Shown here: piece by piece, positions 1 to 33,984 of the stretch
How the letters are laid out: every line of letters starts with the position of its first letter
Position numbering within the stretch: the stretch's first letter is position 1
Assembly: GCA_027574665.1 (NCBI GenBank)
Contig: CM050654.1
Span: 21,582,222-21,646,221, forward strand
DNA: 64,000 nt
Direction: 5' to 3'
DNA from: Rhynochetos jubatus
Lineage: Eukaryota; Chordata; Aves; Eurypygiformes; Rhynochetidae
Position numbers and translations under genes: made by a program
The notes under the pieces: model-generated
Database searches by the model: none
Seen by the model: the letters and a program-made list of their open reading frames with translations, nothing else
What the model was told of the DNA's origin: nothing

Positions 1-21080
<21,080 letters not shown>

Positions 21081-22126
21081 TTAAGGCAGCAGCTTTCCTT
21101 TAAATAAGCTATCATTAAAGGAACCGGACTAGCTTACTAAAACCAGAACCGTGAAAAGTCTTAATAATAAAAAATACATTCTTATTTCCACATTTCTGTC
21201 ACTTAACACATTCTCAGTACTAAAGGGATTGATTTAAAATAAGCAGACAGATCTATAACATGGTCACAGCATCCATTCCTAAGCTAGTTTGGTTGCTGTT
21301 TGAAAGAACTGCTTTGAATGAAACATTAGGCACCAAAGACGGGGCTATCTGATCTTGCCATAGGATTCTGTACAGCTACAGAGCCAACTGTAAGACCGAA
21401 AACAGCCAGGACGGTACCAACACAACATCTACCTCTTACTTTACACTTCAACGGCTGAAATATTGGCATGCTGTAGCTTAGTATTACCTAAGCTCCATAT
21501 CCTTCTACATATAGGTGTAGGATTCAAAATACAGATTTATTAAAAGATTCAGTAGGATTGCTATAAATTGTAAAGCAATGCAAATATGACAGTAAAAAAA
21601 AAAATCTGAAAATGTCATTATCAATTTTTTCCCCAAAAATCTTTTGTACACTGCTAAGAAATTGGTGGATCTTTTAAAGACAAAAATTCTGCCAAAAGTT
21701 TTGTTAGATAACAAACTCAATTAAACACAAATATGGTCAACAATGAACCAAAGGTGACCCCCCCCCCCATTTCAGAAGTTAACAAAGATTTAAAACACAG
21801 GTATGAAAAGGTGTGTGAATGGGCTGAGTGAATAAAAGCTTAATTTTACTGTTTTTAAGCAAACCTAAGTCAGTAAAGAAAGTCCAGAAGTGGTTCTACA
21901 ACAGATGAGGGATCTCTAAATGCTTTTACTGTAAGTAGATGACAAAGACACCAGATTAAGCATTAGTAATTTAACTATTCACTAAAGCAAAATCAAGACT
22001 ACCTGCAAGTGTTTGCACAGCACATCTAAGCACATCTAAGGAAAGGATGCAAGACAACGTAGGCCTCAGACGCCTACTCCAATATACTGAGCAGTATGTA
22101 TACTGGGGTAAACGTATGTTTATGGA

Positions 22127-22162
22127 AGCATAGAACGGTCTGGGTTGGAAGGGACCTTAAAT
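22127..22162 (-). mobile_element. CR1 LINE 3'-end remnant
   Basis: The minus strand reads AAGGTCCCTTCCAACCCAGA and then CCGTTCTATG, the diagnostic 3' terminus of avian CR1. Only about 36 bp are recognisable. It lies in the first intron of DYNC1I2, some 90 bp from the CpG island. A C10 run (22269-22278) and a C11 run (21758-21768) are nearby. Confidence 0.7.
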
Positions 22163-22701
22163 ATTGTGTGCAAACATTTAAGTGCTATTAAATAAATGCA
22201 AAACATCCACTGTCGGCATTTTGAAGTGGCACTAGGAAGGCGCGCAGTCATCACACTACGGATCCCCGCCCCCCCCCCTTTCTAACGCGCAGCCAGGAAA
22301 GCCAAGCGGCACAAACCAAGCCACCGCTGAGGAGAGGAGCGCCCACCCCGCGCCCCTGTAAGATGACAGCGGTACGAGCCGCGTGCCGCCGGGACCAAGC
22401 TCCCCACCCAGACCCCACACGGGCCGTAGGCCGCGGCAGCCCGGCAGCGCGCTCCCACCCGCCGGAGCCCCACCACAGCCCGAGGCCCCGGAGAATGCAG
22501 CACTACCGAACCGACCGGGGCCCGCCCGGACCCTCTCCTACTAACTGAGCGCGGGCCGAGGCGCGAGCCGCCCCCGGCCCCACCCTGCTGCCGCGCCCCT
22601 CACTCCGCAGGGCGAGACCGGAGGACGGAGGGTGTCCCGCGGGAGGCAGCGGCGCCGAGCGCAGTCCGGCCGCCGCACGAGCCCCCAGGACCCCCGCGCA
22701 C

Positions 22702-23020
22702 CTGGAAGCGGGACCTCCTCCTGCTCCAACCGCCCCTCGGCCACGGCCCCCAGCTCCGCTTCCGCCGCTTCACAAAGGCGGCGGCAGGTGACAGGCAGCA
22801 GCCTACGGCGGGCGCCGAGGACCAAACCAGTTCAGGATGCGCAGGAACTCCCAGGCACCGCGGAAGGACGCGGAGGTCCGTACAGCGCGCTCAGACACCA
22901 ACGCCCCACTCGTTCGCAGCGTGAAGGGTGGGCGATGCGAAGGAATTCACACGGGGATGGGCTGCTTCCAGAGGCCCAACACCGCCCCCCTCCCGCGGGG
23001 CGCTGGCGAAGCAGCCGAGG
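22702..23020 (-). other. DYNC1I2: Probable non-coding first exon and start-site zone of DYNC1I2
   Basis: The coding exon at 20928-21045 begins with a splice acceptor 10 nt before the ATG, so at least one upstream non-coding exon is needed. In the CpG island the minus strand offers a donor CCAG|GTGCGC with the exon ending at 22702. The transcription start would then lie somewhere up to about 23,020, just inside the first ZNF143-type site. The 5' limit is a guess and other GT sites in the island could be used instead. Confidence 0.45.
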
Positions 23021-23044
23021 ACAACGATACCCAGCATGCAGCGC
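23021..23044 (+). promoter_or_regulatory. ZNF143/STAF-type site, copy 1
   Basis: The stretch contains ATACCCAGCATGCAGCGCG, which fits the long SBS consensus built around CCCAGCATGC. It is common in housekeeping CpG-island promoters. It faces a second copy on the other strand 73 bp to the right. Confidence 0.6.
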
Positions 23045-23098
23045 GCCCCGCTGCGCCGGCCTCGGCCTCAGCGCCCTACGGCGTGCCGTGGCGCGGGC

Positions 23099-23122
23099 GC
23101 GTTGCATGCTGGGAGCTGAAGT
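23099..23122 (-). promoter_or_regulatory. ZNF143/STAF-type site, copy 2 (inverted)
   Basis: Read on the minus strand this is ACTTCAGCTCCCAGCATGC followed by AACGCG, a close match to the SBS consensus including its 5' ACT-CA part. It is the better of the two copies. Confidence 0.7.
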
Positions 23123-23182
23123 CCTTGGGGGGACATAGCCGCGGCTGCGGGGGGGCGAGCGCCACCGTGTGCCTGGGCGCGG

Positions 23183-23193
23183 GCGCATGCGCA
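23183..23193. promoter_or_regulatory. NRF1 palindrome
   Basis: GCGCATGCGCA is an exact NRF1 core of two GCGCA half-sites. It lies about 65 bp beyond the second ZNF143-type site in the DYNC1I2 CpG island, as is frequent in TATA-less promoters. Confidence 0.65.
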
Positions 23194-23255
23194 CTCTGCC
23201 TCGGTAGCGGCGGCTCGCGCGGTGGCGGGAGTGTGAGGGCGGTGACCGCGGCGGG

Positions 23256-23327
23256 GCCTCACGGTTTCGCCTCACGGTTTCGCCTCACGGTTTCGCCTCA
23301 CGGTTTCGCCTCACGGTTTCGCCTCAC
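23256..23327. repeat. 13-bp tandem repeat (GCCTCACGGTTTC), 5.5 copies
   Basis: Five perfect copies of GCCTCACGGTTTC run from 23256 to 23320, followed by a 7-nt partial copy. Each unit carries one internal CpG and makes a second at the unit junction. It sits at the upstream side of the DYNC1I2 promoter. Confidence 0.95.
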
Positions 23328-23459
23328 AGAGCGGACGGGCGGCCCTGAGGAGAGCGGGCCCAGGCTGACGGCCGGTGTGGGGCCTCACGTACCCCTCCTG
23401 TTTGGCTTTCCGGGGAGTGCCAGCGGCCGAGAGTGAAAGGAGTCAGCCCGATGCGGACG

Positions 23460-26400
23460 CTGAACTGTATGATTTTGACCACAAGCCAGACTGGCTGGTA
23501 GCCATAATCACCTCAGTGACCTGAGGATAAAATGTGTAAAAGCCTGACTTGCTGTGAGTGTCAGGCTAGGGACAGAATTACCTACGCTAAAACTGCTTTG
23601 CGTGGGTGTCAGCAAGTGGGGCTAGGTTGTCAGGTTGATAGGTCATTATACATTAGCAGACTGCTTCATCATCTGCGCTGGAGGAGGCAAAGCCGTGCCA
23701 AACCCAAGCCGCATCAATGAGCGTCAGTGCGGGAAGGAAGAATGTGGTTCGGTTTGATAGAACTACTGACTGGTAATAAGTGACTTTGCTGTTCCCCAGT
23801 CGTCCAAAATTAATAATTATTTTGCCACTTGTATTTCATGGGAACATCAAGTTTTTCTACTTTTTTTTTCCTAAGTGGTGGGCCACTGACTACTATCTCA
23901 ATGAAGTGTTTCATTCCTCAGACTGTTGATCGTCCCAAACTGTGCTTACCAAAGCAGAATTAAGGTGGACAACTCGTATAGTCAAGTGGAGCATGTGTTC
24001 ACAACACAGTATGAAGTGAAGTATTTAGAGGCAATAACCCTCAGCTCCAGAGAGGGTTGAATTTCCTGCTATTACAAATTGGAATAATGTATTTAAAATC
24101 ACTGGATCTACAAACATTTCTTTCTGGTGAGTATATCTTCTGAACTCCTGCTGATGAGCTCTGGAAAAAGATTGTGTTTGCAGTTAAGCTCTGTAAGGCT
24201 GCGATCCTATTATGTATCATAAACTGAACACGTTGGTTGGTACTTTGCTGGGATAGCTCCCAGGCAAACTTCAGTTTCTGCAGGAATCACTGTTGATTAT
24301 TTACTCCTCTGTAGTCTTCCATGTGAGTTAGGGTTCATACTATACCTTACGAAAAATTAGAAAAACTGTCTGTTGTCTAGATGGCTTTTGATCTCATGCA
24401 TTTTGTAAGAGTATGGGTGTTACCATTCAGAAAAACCGTAAGTGAAGCTGTCAAAGAAAATTGTATGATGAGCAAGAAAAGGGGTTGCATGTTTCTTCAG
24501 AGATGGAAATATGAAGATGATCGTAATGAACTTCCACAAACAGCTGTTGTCTTTGAATTTATTTGCCAGAATTTTTTAATATCGTTTACAATAATGAGTG
24601 TACTTGAGAATAGGAATATGGGGGTTTTTTCTGTATTTTACATATATGCTGCTTGTTTGGCCATAAAATGCCAATTTTGTATTTGAAGCTTTCCAGTAAT
24701 ATTTTTCAAGGTTACATTTAAAACAGTGAATGTAGGAGCCAGATATTTCACATTTGTAATGAATTTGGCCAATCAATTTTTTGGTTAATATTTAACACTA
24801 AGGCATATTTCTTGGTCCTGAATCTACCTGTATCTGCTGAAGGTTATGTTGTTATTTTTTACATTAGTCTTCCCATTTTAGAACACAGTAACTACAACAG
24901 CTAATTTCTGCAGCACTGACATCCCTCTTTTGCTTTGTAAATGGTAGCTATGGTTTTCAAATAGCTGTATCTGAGCCAGTGTAGCAGTGACACAAACACT
25001 GGCAGAATGCTAACTCTATACAAATCCATTTGTGATTTTTAGCTGTCATTGACCTCACAAGTAATAACAGTTTGAATTTAAATAATATGATACATTTTTC
25101 AGCAGCTGGAAAGCTCATGACGTGGGACGACAGGTTTGGGAAAGCATAAGGGTTGTAGGTCTTTACAAGGGAGTGTTTTCTCTGAGCCTCAGCTTCCTGT
25201 TAACATTATCTTTTGTTATAGTGAACTCCAATTTTATAATGTTCTTTAAGAATATGGAGAAGTTATACGGTGAGGTGGACCCTTTCTGTATCTAGGACTG
25301 GGAAAACAGCTTGTTGTGATTTTATACACCCGTCCTATGCATTTGGTCTAGGATGAACACGGCTTGACTAAGATGTGAATATCAGCTTCAACGGTGACTG
25401 TGACAATGAAACATAATTAGTGTATCACCGAGAAGTTATTTGAGACCTGCAAAGGAATGGTAAAGATACATCAGGTCTCTGCTGCAGATGGGCAGGAATC
25501 CAGGCTAAACTCAAGAAGATATCATTTGATTCAGAAGAGGCTCTACTTTTGTCTTTTGGGAGAACATTAGACTTCTGTGTTGCCTGAATCGGAAGAAGGA
25601 TAGACAGCAAGGGAAGTGGGCCCTCACCTTCCATTATCACCTCATTGTGCTGCTGGAGAAGAGTGATTTGCTCTGGAGCATGAGCCCAAGATCTACGCTG
25701 GAGAAGGTAGTTCCGTCCTCAAGTACCTGCCACTGATGCGCTGTTCTCTCTAGCAGTATGAGAGACTGGGAAAAGGCAGCTGTCCTGCCTTTCTCCATTA
25801 AGGCTCCATTTTAATGTCTCTTTTTCTTGTCCCCTCCTATTTCAGGAAAATGAAAAGTCCATCTTGTAGACTTACTGGAATTGAAATAAATACAACCATC
25901 TCATACCATAATATAAAGATATAACTTTTCTAGTATAATTTAATAGTCTGTGCTTTTCCCTTTAACAACTTACTGCATTGCTGATACAGGTTTCTCTCTG
26001 TCCTTCCCCCTTTCCCATTCCTGCTAGATGGACATCTTTTTTTTTTTTCTGTTCTATCAAAATAAGGTGATGGTGAATGATGGGTCCTTTCTGAGATGAG
26101 AACACTTTTGCAATCTGGTAACCTTTGGCACAAAACACATACACTAGTGAATGGTCCAGCACTTAAGAGTGATTCACTTCTAAGCATTACAGAAAATAGG
26201 TTTACCAGTTGCAAAATTCCAAAGCAAGTTCTGCTTCCTCGGTGTGGTCTGTGGACGGTTCTTTCATTTTTTTCTATTACGTGGTTAAGAAGAGAGGAGA
26301 TAATGGGAGCTTCTTAAGAGGTCCTGTAATGCACCAAACCCTGCAGTACTTCTGATGGTTTTAAGAGAGAGTATGAAAACTGACAAGAGATCAGCCAAAA

Positions 26401-29400
26401 GGAACTATTTTCGGATATGTTGTATACCAGGCTATATTCTACCCTCAGGTTGTGCACCTATCTCCCATTAACCTTTTGGGAAGTTTTGTGTATTCAACAA
26501 AGGAAGAATATGTCTGAATATTGGTTAAGATGATAACAGAGCTCTTTTTGCCTATATTGTGTTAGCTTTATTATCCAAGAAGATAATAGGATAAATAAGG
26601 AGAAAGTGTTCACTTTTTTCCAGAGGCTTTTTTTAAATTTCATTGAGAATTCAATTATTTTTTGTATGTAAGTAAAGGGATTATCTTATATAATCCTAAA
26701 GTATATTTTAGCCTAGAATCAATATGAACAGAGGCATACTAAAATACTGAGTTTTACTGAAAACGAACACACTTTTTCCTCCAGTGACATCAAATTATCT
26801 CCTTCTAGAAATGTTAAATAATTACCCATATCAGGTACTTCCTAATTATTTACAAATTGTATAAGAGAGTTAAAAAGACTAAGGGACAAGACCACAGGGA
26901 TTAGAATTTAAAATTCTTCAGTTCTGGTCTTTTATTCTGACCACAAAGTAATATTTATTCTTCTGTAACTGTGAACTGTTACAGTTAACTTCATGTTTTC
27001 ACATTCTTTTGAGAATTAGTTGAGTCACGGACTCACAGCATCAGTCACTTCTGTTCAATAAAGACTTGTGCCAGGGAGTCATTTTACTGCTCACAGCAAT
27101 CTAAGTAAAGATAGAGTTTGTCCCTTTTTTTGGTCTTTAATAAGAAACTTGCTAATGTGTTGGAAGAAGGTCTGAAAAATTACATGGAGTTAAACTATAC
27201 AGCAAACACATAAACAGCCGTTTTTAATCTAACAATTTTCTCACAATATCTCCTGCCTCTTAAATAGATCTTTACCTTTAATGTAAGTTGCAAGGCAGTA
27301 AGTACATCATTGGAGAAACCAAGCTCCTAGGCCTTATTTATAAACACCTGAGCAGAAAGGAGACGGCATAGTAAAACTCCTGTAACAATTGCTGCAGCCA
27401 TCTGGTTTATAGTAAGCGTCCTGCTGGAATGTATCACAAGTTTCAGGGCAAATGCAGTGAGAAGAGACATGGTAACAGGGATGTGTTCCATGTCCCAGGC
27501 GAACCTAGAGAGACATGGTCGGAACTGGAAATAGCCCTTCTCTGGCTGAATATTTACAGGAATATGATAGAACTTCGTCCTCCTTGTTCACAGAGGCAAT
27601 GTGCTAAGAGTGATGTTTAAGCCTTATGTCATTTGGAATGTTTATGAGGGGATTTCCCGTGGATCTTGCAAAGGTTTTTATGCAAGAAATCTTCTGTTTT
27701 GAAAATCTGGTTGACTGTCGATCAAGACTGTTGCTGCTAAACTGTGTCTGAATTTGATTCAGATTTTTGTTGCATTTCAAAAATGTTAAAACCAGTCACT
27801 GAGAATCTGCAAAATTTGTGTGCATTCCTATGAAAAAAATCAGAGGAAAAAGTTCTAAATTCAAACTACATATAATGTTAGTAAGCATGATTTGGATAGC
27901 TAAACCCACCTGCTTGCTAATTTAGGGCTAATGTTAGTTTAATTCTGTATAGTCCAAGCAGGATTTCCTTTGTTTTATTTATAGGTTGGTTTTCTAGACA
28001 AAAACATCATAATGTCTTAACCTGCTTGTTGGCTTTTTTAAAAAATCAGGATAAATTTGATCTTTCTACTTTGCTTGAACAAAACTTGACCACATCAATA
28101 TCCTGTTATTTAATCTATTTGACAAGTGTCTTGGATCATGTGTTCTTGTGAAATAGTCTGATCTGTGCGAGTGGTTTGTTTTTAAAAAAACATTTTGAGC
28201 ACAAGTCATCTGTTTTGGTTTGAATGGTACATCATTCAATGCCCTTGATTACTGGAGCATCTGTATTAAGACAGAAAAAGAGAAAAAACTGCAAAAGGCC
28301 TTCTGTAAGGCTTGTAAATGGAATATGTGTGTGAACTTGCGTAGGCTTAAGTAAGCGTATATCTTTCCCATGACACATGGTTTTAAGACTCAGGAAAAGC
28401 ATAAGACAATGAAGCGCACACATTATATGATATTAGAAATTTGAAAAGCTGCTGCTTTTAGTTTTTTGAAGGTTGAGAGAAGTGTCCAGTTTCCTGCAAA
28501 TAAGGTATATTTTGCTGGTATGTATGTGTATAAGTGGATACCCTACCGCTGGCAAAATTTTATCCAATAAATGCTTTCAACCATAGGCATCATCACCACA
28601 GGTCTTGATGGCTGTCAGTGTTCAGTTTTCTGTGGAGTCAAATCTGTCATTTCTATCAGAAAAGTTTTTACAAGATATGAGCCTGTTTGTCGCAGAGAAA
28701 GCGGTTTGTGTTTTTGTTTTGTTATATTGCTACTGGAATTCTTCTAGCTGGATATTTCTAACAGGAGATTAGACAGCAATTATATGTTAAAGTACGCTGA
28801 TTCTGCTAAAACAGGTTGTACTAGGTCTCTGGATGTCCTTTCCAAGTCTGTGTTCCTATGGTGCTGTGCGTATAGGAAGAAAAAACCCAACTGACCTAAT
28901 TCTCTTGTACTACGGCAATCTGGAACCCTATGCAGCTTTAGTAGTTCACAGTCAAACTCTGCTTCTCTGCAAAAAGTAAAGCATTTGAAAAAATTCCCTT
29001 ATTCAACTACATTACAGTAGCAGAAAAAGATTTTTATAAAAATTAAATTTCATTTCTTTATAATGCAGTATTAAGTATAACAGGGGACTCGCATTTTACA
29101 GGAAATAGATTATGTTCAGATATTATTCTTAAAAATCACTACATGTATGATTTGGCAGTTTTTGTTCTGCATTACGTATACAAAACAGGGTCTAACTTGT
29201 TAAATTTAATTTTTTATAGTGATATGACAAAAATGAAACAACATTATTTTGGTTTGTACCATGTATGCTAGTAATGCTAGCAAGCTTATGTACAGATACG
29301 TATGTAGGAGCAAAATGTACTTACATGTCGGTGGAACTATGTGATATTTAAGCAATACTCACATCAATCAAGAAAATTATTTTTCATTTCCCTATAATTA

Positions 29401-32400
29401 GAAAGTAGTATATCTTTTCTTGCTGTTCGTTACCCTAAAGGTGGCTGCAGTTCAGGAGTGAGGAAAAAATCCGTTATGGATGCTTGCTTAATTCATCGTA
29501 TGTGTCCACAGGCAGCTACTGACCAACTGTTGTGATATATTGACAACAGCCATTTAGAGTTCAAGATGAAGTAAAAAATACAGGTCCATTAGATTTTATA
29601 ATTTTCTGTTTATCATTTTTATGTTTACTGATCAATGTAAAAGTGTGTAGAATTTCTTTCGTCAAGAGAAAGAAGCTTGCGGATAGTATATAGAACAAGT
29701 CATCTTAAAAGGGACCATTTTCCAAGCTCATGTCATGGCTCTGGAATTGTGGGGACACGTGACTTAAGTCACATGTTTTTCACTTTGATATCAAAAGAGA
29801 AAAAGTGTTGTTTGGCTGCCAGTAGTTTTTGCCATTGGTTTCTGGGTTGCAGACTTATGTTTATTTTCTCTTAGTCTCAATTTCTTCGTGTGTCAAATTA
29901 ACCACATTTATTTCAATATTTTCTACAGCTAAATCTATGTGAATTGGTATTTGAAAGGAAGTTTTTTGAATGGAAGGCACCATATATAATTTTGAGTGTT
30001 ACTAAAATCAAATCTGCATGGCATAGGTCGTAACTTCTTTAGTAACAAAGAAATCAACAGCTGAGTCATGTCTTCATGATTTCTGAGATTTTCCTCCTGC
30101 CACATTTCATAAGTTGACAGAGTTACCCTCATGACATAGGTATAAGGGTGGCAAATATTATCCAGAGTTTTACAGGAGTTAATACAAAATCAGTCACAGA
30201 TATTCAAGTGACAGTTAAAAATTGCCCTTACAACTCCTAGTTCCATGATCAACTTAGAAGAACATACTAGTTTTCTTAAATATCAAATAATATTTTAAAA
30301 TAAACATTTAAAATGACTGCAAATTCTGTATTTCTAAAGTTAGAAGATGATGTCTATAGGGTGGAAATTTTTATGGGCCATTGTTTGAACTCCTGAAATG
30401 TCCTAAAGCAATTTTCATATTTATTTGCATTGAGAAGACAAATTACTTTTCATAGAAAAGGATCAAAAGCATCAGAGTGGATAGAGTATGTTAATAAGAG
30501 GAGGTGGGACAGTGAGGGTAGAAGAACTGATGGGACACTTACGGTTCAAGGAATTCAGCACTTTTCATTTATGCTGGAAAAAATGTAAATGATGTTATCC
30601 TCACCTCCTAGTGCAAAGTTCTCAGACAGACATCACTAAGTGATATCGCTGACATTAAAATGACTGGAATGTTATTTATTTTCTTTTGGAAATCTTACAA
30701 TATCTTATTGCAAATGAAACAAAAATCCACATACAAAGATCTGTCTGTAGTCTCAGTGCTGGATTACTGCCCTTCTATCTCAAAGCTAATGAAATCCAAG
30801 ATGTTTGAATCTAAGCTGTAATGAGACACTTACAAATACCTTTCTGCCCCGTTGGAAATGTAATCTTTCTATTGAACATTTTGTCCTGGTAAATTCCAGC
30901 TGCAATAGGAATAGGCATTTTGCATTTGAATCAAGAAGGTCACTACTTTGGATCAGATGATACAGTGTACACTCCACTTGCCTTTAGATGAAATTGATCC
31001 TTTACAGTGTTGAACATGACTGTACATTTTTTACACCTAATTATCTTATTGTTTCATCTAGATGAGTTGAGAATGCTTACACCACCGTCACTTTTTGATC
31101 TTTGCATATATCTGTGTGACAGTTCTCTTAAAAGCCAGTTATTCCCTGGATAGTAATAAATTTTAAATACTCGGTTGCATTTCTTTGCTAAATAAAACAG
31201 GATAAGATCACAGTGTTTCATTTATTATGTCTTTCATCATTTGATCTAACTGAATATTTGATAACATTGTGCTCACTTTTGCAGCAGTAAAGCAATAGTT
31301 CTATGTATAATTACTCAAACTGGCTTGAGTAAACTAATTTACTTCTGAATACCTAGAAACTGATATTCAACATTTTGGTTGTTTTACTCATAAATAATCC
31401 CATTGACTTCAGTGAAGAGAGGCACCATAAAACTGAATGGCAGTTGCAGTGTGTTCACTCATCTTCCTTGTTCAAACGTTCATTACCTTTCTTTGCAAAT
31501 GTGCCTTGTTATTTTTTTTGTAATATAAGGTGAATTATACTGAGTGTATGTGCAATATCTGGGGCTTTTTCTCCTTTCTTTCGACATGAATATAAGTAAG
31601 TTCTTAGTGTTTTCACTTCACATCAAGTGTGTAGGTTATTAGTGGAAAAAAAAGGAAAGATCTCTAGCTATGGAAGGGATAATTTGAAAGGCACAAATAG
31701 CAGCTAATCTCTACAGGTATGAACCTGCTCTTATTTAAATCGATGGAAATTTCACTGCTGACTGCAGTGAATACAGGATCAGGTTCTCAACTCTTTATGA
31801 AAATCAATTAGATGCATTCTTAATAGACTTTCATGCCTTTGAAAGTCTGTCTCTAAATTACCGCTGGAAACCAGTCAATTAGATATTGGAGTTCATTTTA
31901 TTAAAATAAATGCTACAATACTGTTTAAAATGAAAGGAAATGCTTTAATTTACTGTCTTTTTATTTATCCGAAAAGATTAAGCTATATTGGGGATTATCA
32001 AATCACCTTGTTTTATTTGCTGAAACGTAGAACTCAACAGAATGCTGATGTGACTCTGTGTATTTGAATTGTTTCTGCACTGTGAAGAATAATGCTGGTA
32101 CTAGGAAGCTTAGAGATGAGAAATTGCTATGACAGGCATTGGACTGAAATAAATTTTAAATAGACTTTTTGTATGGTACTGCAGCGATTGAAAATTCTGA
32201 TTCAGTGTCTGCTGAGAAAATGTTGGAAATCCTTTAAAAGTTTCTTAACCAATACAAAATTTGTCAGATCAGTAAGAGTGAATGATCCAAGACATGATCA
32301 CTAAGGAACGCTAAGCAATTTTTAATGTAAAAACTGTGGCTTATTCTGATTTGGATTTATTTTGAATCTTCCATTGTTTACAGGAAATTCAGTGATGGCT

Positions 32401-33984
32401 GAAGAGTACATGACACAAGCTGGGAGCTGGTACAGCATAAGGTTTGCATAAAGCTAATTTTTCCATTTCTCCCACTTTCATCTTCTGTCGTTCAGGCTCA
32501 ATAACCTGTTTCCTTAAACTAAAATATTGTTAAATGTTATATTGACCATGAGATCATTTAATGTCGTGTTAAATATTATGCTACACTGTGCTGTATTTAC
32601 CTGCAGCAAAGCATATTCTTTGAAGTCTTATCTAGTTATATAGCTTTTATAGATTTAAAATTACAATGGTAACATCTATTTTATGTAACTTATGTACATT
32701 TTAATTGAAATATTATACAATGTACTTACAATTATACAAATTACAATCATGTATCAATACCTGCATATAATACATAACTTAGGTATAATTCATATAGTAA
32801 AGATATTGAGATTATTATTAGTTTTGTTTAATAAAATTAGATGGTGAGTAAAGTCAAAGGATGCTCTAAATTCCTTATAGCTTTAACAGAACCAGAGAAG
32901 AGACAAGCTTCAGGAGGAATTTCAAAGCAAAAAATGTTTTAAAGTGGTGTTTCTGGAGTTATGTATTAATTATTTATAATTAGGAGGGGAAAACCACAGA
33001 TTTGAATGGAAATGAGGAAGTATTGTAAATAGTAAATACTTAATAAACCCAACTGTATCAGTGTATATTTGAAAGCCTGATCCTCAAAAACTACTGAAAG
33101 CGTTCTCTTCAATCTAAAAATTGTAAAAATGTGACTTTTTGTCTGAGCACAAGCATGAAACTATTGGGCTAGAGGTAATGTTTCTAAAAAATATTTCAAA
33201 TTAACAAAAAGTAGGCCATAGAATACAAGTGCCATTTCTGCCATACAAGTGTACTGAAATCAGCTAAAGCAGGAGTGCATTCTGGCAAGTATAAATAAGC
33301 ATTGCAAAGCCTGATATGGCCAGTATGGAATACAGAAATGTATCCAAGTGAGTAAACATCAAATGAAGGATTATCCTTACTTGTGAAGAATCCATTCCAG
33401 CAAGAAATTGAGCCATGGACTACTGCATCTGAAATTTGTAGGACTCCCTAGAGAGCTAAAAGGGAATCTGCAGATTCTGTTATCAGTATGCCAAAGATCT
33501 CTACTGTCCGTAGCGCGCAGAAGTACATGTTCCCCAGATTTCCCCTTTTAAAGGACCTCTTTCAGAATACTAATCAGATCTTAGTGTTCTGAGTTTTTAA
33601 AAGTACAGCTAGGTTCTCTTTGCTGTTGCTTTGCATGTGAATGCAAGAAAGTTCTGATTTTCTAACTGTTCTAAAATAATGAAAAGAACCCCATATATTC
33701 TGAAGAGGCATTAAAGGTAAATAGAAGGTTCTAAATTGCTACCAAATGTGCAAGCTTGCAATAGTAAGAGTAACAACAGGAAAAGAGAAAGGATAAGCAT
33801 TTGAGGAGAAGTACTTCAATCCATATTTAGCTTGAAGTGGAAAGAGACTGTCCAAAGCAAATAACAGAAAGACAACCAGATCTGTGAAACTAGGTGTCAG
33901 CAGACTGGCGAAGAAATTTCTGAGGCCACAGAATAAAAGTGTTAGGGGTAAATCAGAACTGATTTTATACTGAAGGACCTGTCA
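23460..33984. other. Intergenic AT-rich sequence upstream of DYNC1I2
   Basis: This is over 10 kb without a recognisable gene, transposon or RNA. Open frames such as that at 24381-24686 are short, show no known domain and lack convincing splice context. A T run lies at about 26,038-26,050. A divergent non-coding transcript from the DYNC1I2 island cannot be excluded. Confidence 0.65.

Larger units (their letters stand above)
22250..23450. promoter_or_regulatory. DYNC1I2: CpG island promoter of DYNC1I2
   Basis: About 1.2 kb of very CpG-dense sequence interrupts AT-rich flanks and covers the expected 5' end of DYNC1I2. It includes several GC boxes, an NRF1 palindrome, two ZNF143-type sites and a 13-bp tandem repeat. 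There is no TATA box, as expected for a housekeeping gene. Long open frames in both directions here follow from GC-rich composition and are not taken as genes. A divergent plus-strand transcript is possible but nothing in the sequence proves one. Confidence 0.85.

Noticed and set aside
22632..23436. Long open frames on both strands in the DYNC1I2 CpG island (up to 199 codons)
   Set aside because: They are rich in Arg, Pro, Ala and Gly, overlap one another in several frames and match no protein I know; GC-rich sequence lacks stop codons by composition.
24381..24686. Possible small plus-strand gene of 101 codons
   Set aside because: No recognisable domain, no supporting splice sites or promoter, and length within chance for AT-rich DNA.
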